Below, in pieces: positions 45,201 through 54,736 of a stretch of DNA of 64,000 bases (the stretch's first letter is position 1; the number at the start of each line of letters is the position of its first letter). Both the position numbers and the translations under genes were made by a program. The notes under the pieces are model-generated. The model did no database searches. It was not told where the DNA came from and worked only from the letters and a program-made list of their open reading frames with translations. This DNA is from Anthopleura xanthogrammica. Taxonomy: Eukaryota; Cnidaria; Anthozoa; Actiniaria; Actiniidae. The stretch is taken from NCBI GenBank assembly GCA_964019055.1, contig OZ025221.1, forward strand, positions 8,028,468 through 8,092,467, given 5' to 3'.

Positions 45201-48200
45201 AAAAGCCTTACCGTTTATCAGAAAAAGTTCCGGTGGTTATCTAGAGGGCGCTTCAAATTGCCGGTTTTAGGGAAAAAAGTGAAAAGACGTAAGACGATCG
45301 TCTGAAGTATCGGACGTATTTCTGAAATTTTACATATTGTTATCGAAAAAAAACTGATTGAACGAGGAAATATTTCGTATATGAAGGTTCATAAGGGTCT
45401 TTTTTGATTACTTGTAAAGTGAAGTGGCTAATTTAAGCATAAATTAACCAAAAAAAATATTTCAAGTTTGCCGCCATCTTGGTTGCTACGGCTTCATTTT
45501 TGCATAGCAACGAAATATGACCGCGCGGTAGCCTGGAACCTAATGTCCATCGTGAAACATACGTGTTTGGTGTAAATCGGATCAATATTGAACGACTTAC
45601 AGACGTTCAAAAACGTTAGAATTTACAAAGAAATGTATGGTGTCCGGACACAATTTCCGGACACCATACATTTCTTAGAAGTAAGTCGTTCAATATTGAT
45701 CCGATTTACACCAAACTTGGGAATTTTGTAGAGCTCGATGTGCTCTTTCTGATTATGGGAGTTTTGTGTTGTCATCATCACAATTTAGGAACTCATACCC
45801 AGGCCTTCAAGGTATGAAATCAGGCAATGAACGACTAACCAGCGATCGGTGATTACACGACAGAAAGGAATTGTGGGTAATAAGAATGTCTTCATTATTC
45901 ACATCTTAAATACCTAAACAATAATGCCTCCACCATTCAGTGAAAACCTTAGATGACATTGTGTAGGTATTTAAGAAATAAATACTATGAAAAAATTCTT
46001 ATTAACCCACATATTCTTCTGGTATTGCAATCCACAATAACCGATCGGCATTCGCCCATTCAACATTTTTTGAAATAGCTGTAGACTATCACGACAGATT
46101 GCAAAACAACGAGTTGAGAATGAATAAAGTGCTCGGGGGATAACTTAGAATGGCCCCATCACTAATAAAACGAATTAACGTAGCCAATCAGAATGCACAA
46201 TTTCTAGATAATAACATTTTCAATGGACTCTAAAAATAGATTGAAAAGTTCAAGTTTAATCGCAAAGCTTCATGGGATTGAAATACAGACAAACACATAG
46301 CTTTTGCGTCCACCTTGTAAACTGTAAAGAATAATGCAGAAAATCCATAGTTTTTTGTCGAATGGTTTAGAAGTCAGCCCATAGAAAAGCTCTCCAAACA
46401 AATATTCTAGTACAAATGACTATCCAACTAATGGCTTAATGGCTTCTTGTTATTGCATTTATTCTCTTCCAACACATCTAAAGTGCTTGTTATTTCATCT
46501 TATTTTAGTCCCACACAGTGGCACAGCGAGAAAGGGCGAGGGGGGGGGCACCTCCCCTAAAATTTTCGGATCGAGCCTTTTTTCTTAGATGTATAATGTC
46601 AATGCCACTAGCATAGGGAGGGGGGGCAGGCACGTGCTCTTTCCACAAATTTTTGGTAATTAGTTTTTTATTCTAGGTGCCCCCCCCCCCCCCCCCCCCC
46701 CAGATCCTAGGTCCTCGCTGCGCCACTGGTCCCACACCGCGAGCAAAAATCAAGAATCGAGACACACAATGAGCCTATTATTCATTGTATTTTATGTTTC
46801 TGACTAAAAATAGCTGATACTGTCTCCTTACTACGTGTTTGTTATCATCCTCTAGAAAGACCCTTCACCTTGAAAGAGGAATCCAGTCATAACAATAACA
46901 GATTCAAACGCTAGACGTAAGAAAAGCTAGAAAAGCTATCTTATTATTGAATTGTTTTCATTAAATTGTTTTTCAACAGAGTTCGTTATTAAAAATGCTG
47001 CATAGGAATAAGGTTCATTGGTTTTAAACCTGATTTTTCGTGATAAATTTGTCAAAAATCGAATTCGTTTCTCTTTGCTTTGGCCTTTCGTTTACCTAGC
47101 ATTACGTCACTGCTGGATATCTCCACGTGACGTCATATCCGCTTAGCATATTAGCCAACATGCGCGCACACTAGTAACATTGCATCCCCACCCCTCTCCT
47201 CCCTTAAGGGAGATTCTTACTACAAAACTGGTTGCTTCAGAAACAAGACATAGATTTTGGTATACCTTTGTAATATAGTTCTAGACTTTAATTAATTATT
47301 ACCGTTATATGTTATTATACAAAACTGGTTGCTTCAGAAACAAGACATAGATTTTGGTATACCTTTGTAAGATAGTTCTAGACTTTAATTAATTATTACC
47401 GTTATATGTTATTATACAGTTATCCGACATGCACGCAAGTGGACAAACACTGGCTAAGATTATAGGTTCTCCAAATGTCTCGTATAATATTGGTAGAAGG
47501 AAAAAAAAGAATCATTTCTATAGAGAAGCAATTAGGCTCCTATAGACTAGTTTAAGAGGAATGCTGCCCATTTTAGGAAATACCTTCACTTCAAAAACAA
47601 GAGTTCTATTTGGAAAACAATTGGGTTTCCGTGAATAGATATAATCACTTTGGAAATCGTTTTAGAGGAGACGTTTACTCGTGGAAAAAAAAAGAGTTTG
47701 GAAAACAATTAGGTTTCTATGAAAAGGAATAGCAAGTTTGGGAGCAATGTTTCCAATTTAAGATAAAACGTTTGCTCGAAAATAAGAGGTTTCTTAGAGC
47801 TTCATTTATGAATTTTTCTAAGTATTCGTGTTTTTCAGTTATTCTGGAATAACATTACATAAAGATTTCAAAGTAAGAGTTCTTTTTGAAAAACAGGAGT
47901 AGTTTCCCATTTAAGACAAGATGTTTGCTTGATGAAGATAGTACATACACATGGAATCTTTCTGATTATTCTTATTATTTCCAGGTATTTTTGGACTACA
48001 AGTAGATATTATAAAAGTTTTCTTTCTGCTTTCAATTAAAAGATAAGCAAATAACCCTTAATATTGACTATGGAATTCATATTTATCCTGTTCAAGGTCC
48101 TCTTTAAAGGGGCACTTAAACTTATCTATATGGACCCAATAGTAGCCAAGAAACATTTTCTTCACAGTCAAAATTTGCGGATAAAAATTTTTTTTTTTTT

Positions 48201-48465
48201 TCAGCATCTAAATTGTGAGTAAATGACGTCATTTACTCAACCAAACTGCGAGAAGCTCCCAGGCTAAAATTTTTGCCAATCTGGTTTTCATAATGATTGA
48301 GTCATATTATTCTTAAATACTTGAACTATTCGGACTTTCAAAATATGGGGCGTTTTCAACCAAGTGCCCCTTTAAGAAAACATCAACTTAAAAAGCATTA
48401 AAACCAAGTAATGATACGAAATCCAACTTACATATGACCAGCAAGAAGAAGACGAGTACTCGCAT
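39283..48465 (-). CDS. Secreted two-domain Kunitz protein, intron 1 carrying a RAG1-like transposon
   Basis: Three exons (48465-48432, 40971-40777, 39464-39283) join in phase 1 at both introns to 136 aa. Exon 1 encodes the signal peptide MRVLVFFLLVI. Exon 2 is Kunitz domain 1 (six Cys, GCQGNANNFET); exon 3 is Kunitz domain 2 (GCGGNKNNFET) and the stop. The P1 position is Glu in domain 1 (GNCEEH) and Lys in domain 2 (GPCKEK), so only the second looks like a classical trypsin-type inhibitor. A potassium-channel toxin role is also possible for this family. The 7.46-kb intron 1 contains the 4.76-kb TIR element at 41068-45831; the 1.3-kb intron 2 is almost wholly minisatellite and microsatellite. 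Linking exon 1 across intron 1 is inferred from phase and from the identical architecture of the neighbouring Kunitz genes. Confidence 0.8.
39530..40285. repeat. ~125-bp minisatellite, about six copies
   Basis: Units run from GAGATGTGTGGAGGAAGGTC through GTCTCGCTGAGGCTGAAGGA, a variable GGA/TGA block and GAGTTACTGAATGGATAGAT. They start near 39532, 39661, 39787, 39910, 40040 and 40166. The purine-rich block varies in length between copies. The array lies in intron 2 of the two-domain Kunitz gene. The long low-complexity frame on the minus strand is a by-product. Confidence 0.85.
40320..40735. repeat. GGAT/GAAT-rich microsatellite
   Basis: Irregular GGATGGAT and GAATGAATG runs extend the preceding minisatellite up to Kunitz exon 2. 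It is noncoding. Confidence 0.8.
41732..45075 (-). CDS. RAG1 N-terminal-like RING/zinc transposase, C-terminus apparently missing
   Basis: Nine exons keep one open frame (45075-44155, 43731-43534, 43454-43363, 43216-43138, 43057-42930, 42824-42748, 42505-42337, 42178-42102, 41949-41732), giving 652 aa. Residues 15-98 hold paired zinc motifs (CRVCG, CNNCYAKC, CCTC). Residues 117-123 contain an AT-hook core GRGRPKK. Residues 166-206 are a C3HC4 RING finger (CCICKEIFERPVQSSCQHYFC ... CPVC), followed by a C2HC-like finger at 230-252; this order matches the RAG1 N-terminal region. Asp496 (KIGGDKGGGSFK) and Asp566 (VFGDYAFLCALYGISG, then CLWC) look like the first two acidic residues of an RNase H-fold transposase; this is inference. 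A third acidic residue is not found: the frame stops shortly after INQV, where CAA/GTATGT could be a donor, but no following exon is recognisable before the TIR. It may be an inactive or domesticated copy. Confidence 0.8.
45567..45716. repeat. Palindrome inserted in the right TIR
   Basis: The arms TTGGTGTAAATCGGATCAAT and its complement (ending at 45716) enclose an inner AAGAAATGTATGGTGTCCGG hairpin. The left TIR lacks this block, so it was probably inserted after, or is specific to, this end. Confidence 0.7.
45843..46052. repeat. Imperfect hairpin element
   Basis: The arms share GCGATCGGT.ATT, GGGTAATAAGAAT and CTTAAATACCTA with their complements near 45962-46052. It lies directly next to the right end of the RAG1-like element. 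Confidence 0.5.
46517..46728. mobile_element. 212-bp MITE with 9-bp target duplication and a 22-base C run
   Basis: The inverted ends AGTGGCACAGCGAG and CTCGCTGCGCCACT are flanked by exact 9-bp direct repeats GTCCCACAC (46508-46516 and 46729-46737). The interior carries a G9 tract and a C22 tract (46680-46701). The 9-bp duplication suggests a Mutator-like relationship (inference). It lies in Kunitz intron 1. Confidence 0.8.
47221..47417. repeat. 97-bp tandem duplication, two copies
   Basis: Units start with TACAAAACTGGTTGCTTCAG at 47221 and 47318 and differ at about one position. It is noncoding and lies in Kunitz intron 1. Confidence 0.85.
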
Positions 48466-48738
48466 GTTTGCACTTCTTTGGGTGTTGTTTCAGAGTTCAA
48501 TGTTGTAGAGGTCTTTCTCTTGGTAGCTTGTGTGGAAGAGTGGGAAAACACGAATGGGGCACGGCGGTATGTGGCTTGGTACCACGTGACTGATACACGT
48601 GATGCCCACATGCACGGGATGTTACTACTCAGACTGACAATAACATTTAATAAAGCATATTAATATTCATATATATTATTTTATTCTATTTATTATCTTC
48701 TATACTTTGAATACGTCAGTGCATCTTCAAACCTAGTG

Positions 48739-49121
48739 TGTTTACCATTTACAATAAAAATCCGGAAATTCCGGTTGGAATAACCGGTTTTTAGTTCCTT
48801 CAAATGGAAAGCAAATATCTCGAATGAAAAAAAAAACCCGCTTGGGATTCGAGTGTTCCATTTACAACAAAAGCCCCAGCATCGTACCCAGGGCTTTGCC
48901 ATTTGATTGATGAGGGTCTGGAACTAGTAGGGAACTGCATGGAATATAAAAATGGTATACGAACCGTCCATTTGGAAATTCCGACCGGGAAAGAGGCCCA
49001 CCTTTTCAGACCATCCAATCATTTTGGGAATTTTCCACTTGGTCGAACCTAACAGCTAGCGTTTACCATTCACCTTCCAACCGAAATTTCCAGATTATTT
49101 TTTTCGTTAATAGTAAATACC
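48739..49121. repeat. MITE-like inverted repeat
   Basis: The left arm GTTTACCATTTACAATAAAA followed by TCCGGAAATTCCGGTTGGAA is approximately complementary to the right arm CCTTCCAACCGAAATTTCC (about 49074-49121). Several internal CCATTTGG/GGAAATTCCG pieces are also shared. Confidence 0.5.
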
Positions 49122-49593
49122 AATATTTTAGTGCTTATTGGTTTTTGACAATGTTTTTGATCGAGCTGAGATAAATCTGTTTGCTATTATACATATTTCC
49201 CCACCCCTCCCCTCCCCCCCCCCTTTCAGGGACCTCTGTTGCTTCAGTAACTTCAAGATAATATATAGGCAGTCAGCGTTTATTGATCTACTACTTTGAG
49301 GTGTTACTAATTTGTTTTAATAGTGTAAAATAGAAGACTTTGTAGCAGCACAGGCTTCGTGGTACACGTACTCATCCTGTTAAAAGAAAGAAAAAGTCAG
49401 GTAAGTCAGCAATACTCCAGAATTTCGAATTCTCTGTTGCTCAGGAAGACTTGATTTCGTGTAGATTCATGTGTTCCAGTGAAGGTCCGTATGATTGTAA
49501 AGTGTTTTGCGTTGTTTTTCAACGAGGTTTTGCATTCTGTACTTTACTAGTGGTATTTGTGAATATGAAGCTTTTCGGCTTGGGTGTAATGTT

Positions 49594-50295
49594 TTCCCAT
49601 TTTAAACCACGTGTCATTCCCTTGAGAATAAGATTCTTTGTTTTACTTGTATCCATATTCATGTGTTTTCTCATGCGCAACCTTTCAACAAAGAAATTAT
49701 ACTCTAGGGAATGACACGTGGTCTGAAATGAAAAAAAAAAAAACGTTACATGTCATTCATTATTACTTATTATTATCCTGAAAATGAATAAGTTAGTAAG
49801 ATAATTTGATTTCCCAAATAATTATCTATTTCTTTCTTTTAAGAAAAAAAGGCTTATAGACAATGTGGTGATGAAAAAGCGCCTCCTTTTAATTGGCTGA
49901 AAGACGTGGTAAGTTTCACTTACAATGAATATTGATACAAATCAAACAGAATATTATTCTCAAGAGAATGACACGTGGTCTGAAATGGGAAAATATGACA
50001 CCCAAGCTAAAAGGGTCTATGAACCCAATCCACTTAGGCATAATATTTTTCCATTTCAGACCACGTGTCATTCTCTTGAGAATAAGATTCTTGGTTTCAG
50101 TTGTCTCCATATTCATGTATCTTCTCATGTGCAACCGTTAAACAAAGAAATAATACTCTAGGAAATGATACGTGGTCTGAAATGGGAAAACATTGCGTTG
50201 TATCCATATTTATGTGTCTTCTCATGCACAACCGTTAAACAAAGAAATGATACTCTAGGGAATGACACGTGGTCTGAAATGGGAAAACATTACGC
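49594..50295. mobile_element. Cluster of CACGTG-containing palindromic MITEs
   Basis: At least three interleaved palindromes share the arm TTTTCCCATTTCAGACCACG followed by TGTCATTC, and its complement. Arms are seen near 49594, 49715, 49960, 50044, 50160 and 50262. Each arm contains the palindrome CACGTG. One single-arm relative lies in EME1 intron 10 (27845-27940). Confidence 0.7.
49852..49908 (+). pseudogene. Captured copy of EME1 exon 11
   Basis: The 57 bases AYRQCGDEKAPPFNWLKDV correspond in length, frame and flanking splice sites (AAAAAAAG/GCT and GTG/GTAAGT) to EME1 exon 11 (28496-28552), which encodes [19 protein letters not shown]. It has no neighbouring EME1 exons and is surrounded by MITEs, so it is a gene fragment and probably not expressed as EME1. 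Confidence 0.8.
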
Positions 50296-50310
50296 TCAAG
50301 CTAAAAGGGT

Positions 50311-53300
50311 CTAGAAATACAGTATCAAACCTTTGGTATAGCTTCGGCATGCTTTGTAGCAAGCTTCCAGTGATAGAAAGTTGTTGGCGTTTCCTTCGCA
50401 TCCGCCGTAGATAAACTGTTGACATGTTCGTGTTTTGGAGTTGTAGTAGTAGCGTGGAAAATAGCCATCACAGGGACCGATGACTTTGGGTAAAAGACAA
50501 ATGTTTACTTCACCTTAAAAAGGAAGGAAGGAAAGAAGAATGGATAAATAAGTATATAAATAATATAGATAAATAATAAGTGAGTGAATGAAAGATAATG
50601 AATAAAAGAGGGAATGAAGAATGAATGAAAGGATAGATGAATGAAACAAAATGATAGAACAAAAGCATAAGTATAAATGAATGAATGAAAGGAGAAATAA
50701 AATATAGAATTTATGAGTGGATGAATGAATGAATGAATGAAATATAGATTGAAGAGAAGAAGAAAGGAAAGAATAACGACAGAATGAAACAAAATTTCAT
50801 TAGTGTAAGTCGAGACATGCAGATCTATATCGACATGTATATCTTCTGCTCAGCTAGAATTTTTTGTCCATTAGGAAATTTTTTCCAACACGCCACGCTA
50901 AAAGACAGTCCAATCTATCGTAAGAACAGTAAATAGACTTTTTATGACTACGAAATCTTATGTTACGGACGTGACGTGTCCTGTTAAAGCGTTTTGATTA
51001 GTTTCGTCAATTCGTATCGTGACCGTGTCGTTTTGCGTGATTTTTTCGATTGTCACGAAATCTAGTGTTACCCCCAAGTTGTTGCAGATTTTTTGAAATC
51101 TGCCTATACGTTTATAGCTAGCATCAGTTTTATTACTACTGTTTTCTATGCTATGCGTTGATCAAGACAACAGTCGTGACAGGGAAATCAGACAACACAA
51201 TGTCATCAGTCAAACAAATTGTTCGGTACCTTTTCATACTCTGATTGACGGCAGTGTATAGAGGCTTTGCACCATCACGTGATGGCATAACAATAGAGTC
51301 TTTTTTACCTGGGAAACTGAATTATTTCTCAGTAAATCAGATAAGACCAGATTCAATTGTTCCTGCCTCCTGTCATGGCTGCCATCACGTGATGGTATAA
51401 AGCCTCTATTACCTGATTTCCGTGTCGCGCGGATTTCTCGATCAGCGCGTATAGTAATGAAAAGAGTGGTAACAGTAAAACTGCCAGATTTTTCACAGCT
51501 TGCTACTTACACTTGCAAGTCTTCTCGCATTCCTCGAGTGACTCAAAATTGTTAGCATTTCCTTTGCATCCACCGTAGAAAAACTTCTCGCATTGTTTAG
51601 TTTCTGATATGTAGTAGTAGCGTGGAAACAACGCCTCACAAGGACCAACGACTTTTTGTAGGAGACAGATGTTGGTGTACGAATCGACGTTACAATCGGC
51701 CAATAATGATGACAAACCTTTGACAAAAAATGGAACAAAACAACGCGGGATTAAAGTGCCTAAAACCCCTACTAGTCCCTTTCATAGTTCCCTGCGCCAT
51801 CTTGAAAGGGAGCCGTGCCTTTGCATCGAAGCGAGACGAACAATAAGCTTGCAATGATAGAGACCTTTTTGACACCTTGGACAATTATTCACATACATCT
51901 ATGATGGCAACCTCACCGTTCATCTCGCTTCGATGCAAAGGCATGGTTACCTTTCAAGATGGCGCAGGGAACTGTGAAGGGGACTATTTATAACTTTCAG
52001 TATTGATTCTACATTAAGTGATTAGGTTAATGGTGAAATATTTCTTGGATTGAATAAATCAGGTTGTTGGCAGGTAGTCCTGAAGGAATTGAAATGGGAT
52101 TTGCTGAAAAGATGGGATTTGAGGTTCTGGGAATGAGATTAAAATGGGAAATAGAAGCGACAACATAGGATCTCGCGCAACTTTATAAGATCTGTGGCTC
52201 AATATGTAGGCTAGTTTGGGATTGGAACCCTTCTTTCAGAACTGGGTTGAAGAGGAATAAAAGAAGAGGAATAAGTAAATTAAATAAATAAAAAAAGAAT
52301 CTAGATGAATCAGTTTAGAAAGATGTAATCATTCAAAATCTTTGAAAAATCGCATTTCGTGATTCTTATTATTCTTATAATTTTAATATTGATTATAGAG
52401 TTTCGCGCGCTGTGATTGGTCGAGCGACCAGTGATTATGAGACGATATTTACTACTCGAGCGATGATTATGAAGTTTGCCAATGTTTGCCAGAGTGGAAG
52501 TAATACTAAAACGCTTTTTTAGACAATTATTCACCAAAGGCAAAGTGAATATTGGTGAATTTTTACCGAGAAGTAGTCGAGATTTTCACCATATTCACTG
52601 AGCGTGAGGTGAATAATTGTTAAATATTTGGCCATATAAAATTGTGAAGAGTCTTAAAACTAATAAATATTTAAAAAGTCAAGTAAAATTCGTTTCATGA
52701 AGAAATACATATTATATGATAAAAATAACCATGAGGCAAGTTGCATAGCAACGTCTTCGCGAGTTTCCATAGTATTACTTGTAATTAGTCTTCATACAAT
52801 TGAATTCAATATCAAAACACTTCAAACTTTATCACTCAGGTTCTCTATCCTTGGATGCAGAGTACTATTTTCAAAATTATTGAACTGAATATAATTCTGT
52901 CTTTGTCGTCTCAGAGCAAAAATGATCGTGAATATATAGGTACTGTATACGTAAAAAAAATCTAAAAGTAAAAAAATCTAAAAGTAAAAATTATAACGCC
53001 AAAGCTTTTGACCAAACTTAAATATAGCGAGTGTTTGAAAATCTTTTATTGAAGGTTGGTCACGAAAACAGAAAAACTAAAACCAACTAATAACTCCCAA
53101 GTTGCGATGTATTTTCTAGACTAATGGCCTCTTGTATAAGAATGCCCTAGAAATAGTTAGTTTGCAGATTTGATCTTATTTCCATTGTTTTCTCTTGTGT
53201 GTACTTTGAGTATTACACATTGACCAGGTTTTGTTTCAGGGGTAAAAGTAAAAGTAAAATCACTCTAATAAATTACAAGTTGGGCTGTCCTTGTTTTCTC

Positions 53301-53374
53301 GGGAGCTTCCCAGCCTTGCATGCATTCTACTCACTTGTTGCGGCCAAGACCAAAATCACATACAAAATCCCCAT
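50311..53374 (-). CDS. Secreted two-domain Kunitz protein
   Basis: Three exons (53374-53335, 51717-51511, 50513-50311) join in phase 1 to 149 aa. Exon 1 encodes the signal peptide [13 protein letters not shown]. Exons 2 and 3 each encode one Kunitz domain with six cysteines ([22 protein letters not shown]). The P1 residues are acidic in both (GPCEAL and GPCDGY), so classical trypsin inhibition is unlikely; other proteases or ion channels are possible targets. If the donor in exon 2 (AAGT/GTAAGT) is not used, a TAG six bases further ends a single-domain protein, so both one- and two-domain products are conceivable. The architecture, phases and strand match the Kunitz gene at 39283-48465, indicating local duplication. 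Intron 1 holds a MITE (51774-51982), intron 2 a short MITE (about 51256-51413) and an ATGA-type microsatellite (50520-50790). Confidence 0.85.
50520..50790. repeat. ATGA/GAAT microsatellite
   Basis: Irregular GAATGAAT and GAAGGAAAG runs directly follow (plus strand) Kunitz exon 3. The purine-rich plus strand gives the minus-strand exon a long pyrimidine tract at its acceptor. Confidence 0.75.
51256..51413. repeat. Short MITE with CATCACGTGATGG ends
   Basis: Inverted ends AGAGGCTTTGCACCATCACG and CGTGATGGTATAAAGCCTCT flank about 110 bases. CATCACGTGATGG is itself palindromic. Confidence 0.6.
51774..51982. repeat. MITE with CACAGTTCCCTGCGCCAT ends
   Basis: The left arm TTCATAGTTCCCTGCGCCAT and right arm ATGGCGCAGGGAACTGTGAA enclose paired GCATCGAAGCGAGACGAAC sequences. 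A second copy is at 63546-63735. It lies in Kunitz intron 1. Confidence 0.75.
52380..52625. repeat. Hairpin-rich repeat (ATTCACC palindrome)
   Basis: CAATTATTCACCAAAGGCAA at about 52525 pairs loosely with TGAGGTGAATAATTG near 52602-52618. The preceding CGCGCGCTGTGATTGGTCGA resembles pieces at 16380-16650. It is probably a decayed MITE. Confidence 0.4.
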
Positions 53375-53575
53375 TGCGTTAGTTGTGTCTTCTATTCAAG
53401 CGAGAAAATAAGTAAATTATAAGATTGACGTTCTCTGCGATTATTTTTGATCCAAATCACGTGATTTTACAATTACGACTTTAATATTCAGTCACGTGAT
53501 CTGAGTTAATACAATGACGTCATTAGGGACCACAGAGCATGCGTGCGTAGTATAGTATAAATAGAAGGTCAAATA

Positions 53576-53980
53576 CCGTAAATCCTCTATTAAACCTCCC
53601 GGGGGGCTTATTTATTTCAGGCACTTGGGGGGGGGGGGGGGTCTTATTGGAGAGGGGGGCTTAAAAGAGAGGGGGGCTTATTGATTTTTAGCACAACACA
53701 ACACGGTAAGCTCAGGATTAAACGGAAGTATTACTATTGGCTGTCTTGCATAATCTATAGGGAAGTTTTAAGACATGGTATATGCATTGTTCAAATTACA
53801 CAATATTTTCAACATTTGATTCACTTTTGTTAGTCTTTCAAGTATGATTTACAATTATTGTGTTGTGAAGGGGGAGGGGGAGGAGAGGCTTAAAAGAGAG
53901 GGGGGCCTTAATAAATTGCTTCCTTTAAAAAGGGGGGGGGGGGGCTTATTTGAGAGGAGGGCTTAATAGAGGATTTACGG
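53576..53980. mobile_element. MITE with CCGTAAATCCTCTATTAA ends and G tracts
   Basis: The inverted termini CCGTAAATCCTCTATTAA and TTAATAGAGGATTTACGG are followed by GGGGGGCTTATT-type runs. A second copy in the opposite sense is at 56473-56885. Both contain long G or C homopolymers of differing length. Confidence 0.8.
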
Positions 53981-54103
53981 AAGACTGAAGGACGCTTTAT
54001 TCTCAGTAAAGAACAACAGATAAGTACAATAACATGTAACATTTGTTACAAATTCACAAAACGGCTTGGTCCTAGTGCCCTTGCATCAACCAAAAAAAAA
54101 ACG

Positions 54104-54461
54104 GCCAATACTCCAGTTTCACGTTCGATGGAAACCGCTGTTTTTGAAGACCACAGACTCATTTGTACAGGCTTAGCCTCGTTTATAAGTCATCTATTCA
54201 AAGGCACCATTAAAAGTCCGTGGGATTGGTATTATTCAACTTGCACATTCTTTACATTACAGTTGGCTGTTGCTAATGATTTGCATAAGTCAACCGTAAT
54301 GTAAAGAATGTGTAAGTTGAACAATACCAATGTTTGGAAATCCCACGGACTTTTAATGATGTCGTTGAATAGCTGACTTATAAACGAGGCTAAGCCTGTA
54401 CAAATGAGTCTGTGGTCTTCAAAAACAGCGGTTTCCATCGAATGTGAAACTGGAGTATTGG
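54104..54461. repeat. ~358-bp near-perfect palindrome
   Basis: The arms of about 175 bp (54104 on and up to 54461) are inverted complements, from CCAATACTCCAGTTTCACGT to its counterpart. A few small mismatches and a short centre lie at about 54280-54295. It is a foldback or MITE element upstream of the large ectodomain gene. Confidence 0.85.
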
Positions 54462-54736
54462 AAAAAGTTAAAGAGGTGAATTATGTTTCTTGAAGCTACA
54501 TTTTCTCGGGGAAAATATCAAATGTCACAAACAAATAAAACACAAGTCCGCTTTCCAGATCCATTCCGCGTTTTCACTAAGTCCTGTTAGCACAGTGTTA
54601 CTTCTTTGCTTCGCATTGCAGTTTGCTTAGTCAGCTGTAACTACTTGTTGTGGCTTGTTTTTAAAGTGAAAGTTGCACCAGGGATACATCATTGCGAGTG
54701 CTCCTGCTTTGGAAACACAAACACTATTCAGTAGAT

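Larger units (their letters stand above)
41068..45831 (-). mobile_element. TIR-bounded DNA transposon encoding a RAG1 N-terminal-like transposase
   Basis: The left end 41068-41218 and right end (45831 inward) are inverted repeats: both start CATTGCCTGATTTCATACC, continue GGCCTGGGTA.GAGTTCCTAAAT and GATGATGACAACACAAAACT, and share GGACATTAGGTTCCAGGC at their inner part. The right arm is interrupted by a 150-bp palindrome (45567-45716). All nine transposase exons lie between the arms. No clear target-site duplication is visible (flanks GGATC and AACGA), which fits an older insertion or mis-set termini. A resemblance to the mollusc-type elements described as carrying a RAG1 N-terminal region is inferred, not tested. 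The element sits in intron 1 of a Kunitz gene. Confidence 0.8.
48466..50310. other. Spacer between two Kunitz genes
   Basis: It contains a loose MITE (48739-49121, arms GTTTACCATTTACAATAAAA-like), the MITE cluster at 49594-50295 and an EME1-exon-like fragment at 49852-49908. No functional gene is recognised. Confidence 0.55.

Noticed and set aside
41063..45836. A 5-bp target-site duplication around the RAG1-like element
   Set aside because: The flanks GGATC and AACGA do not match, and shifting the termini by a few bases did not produce a convincing duplication.
50505..50792. 95-aa Phe/Ile/His-rich minus-strand frame
   Set aside because: It is produced by the complement of an ATGA/GAAT microsatellite.
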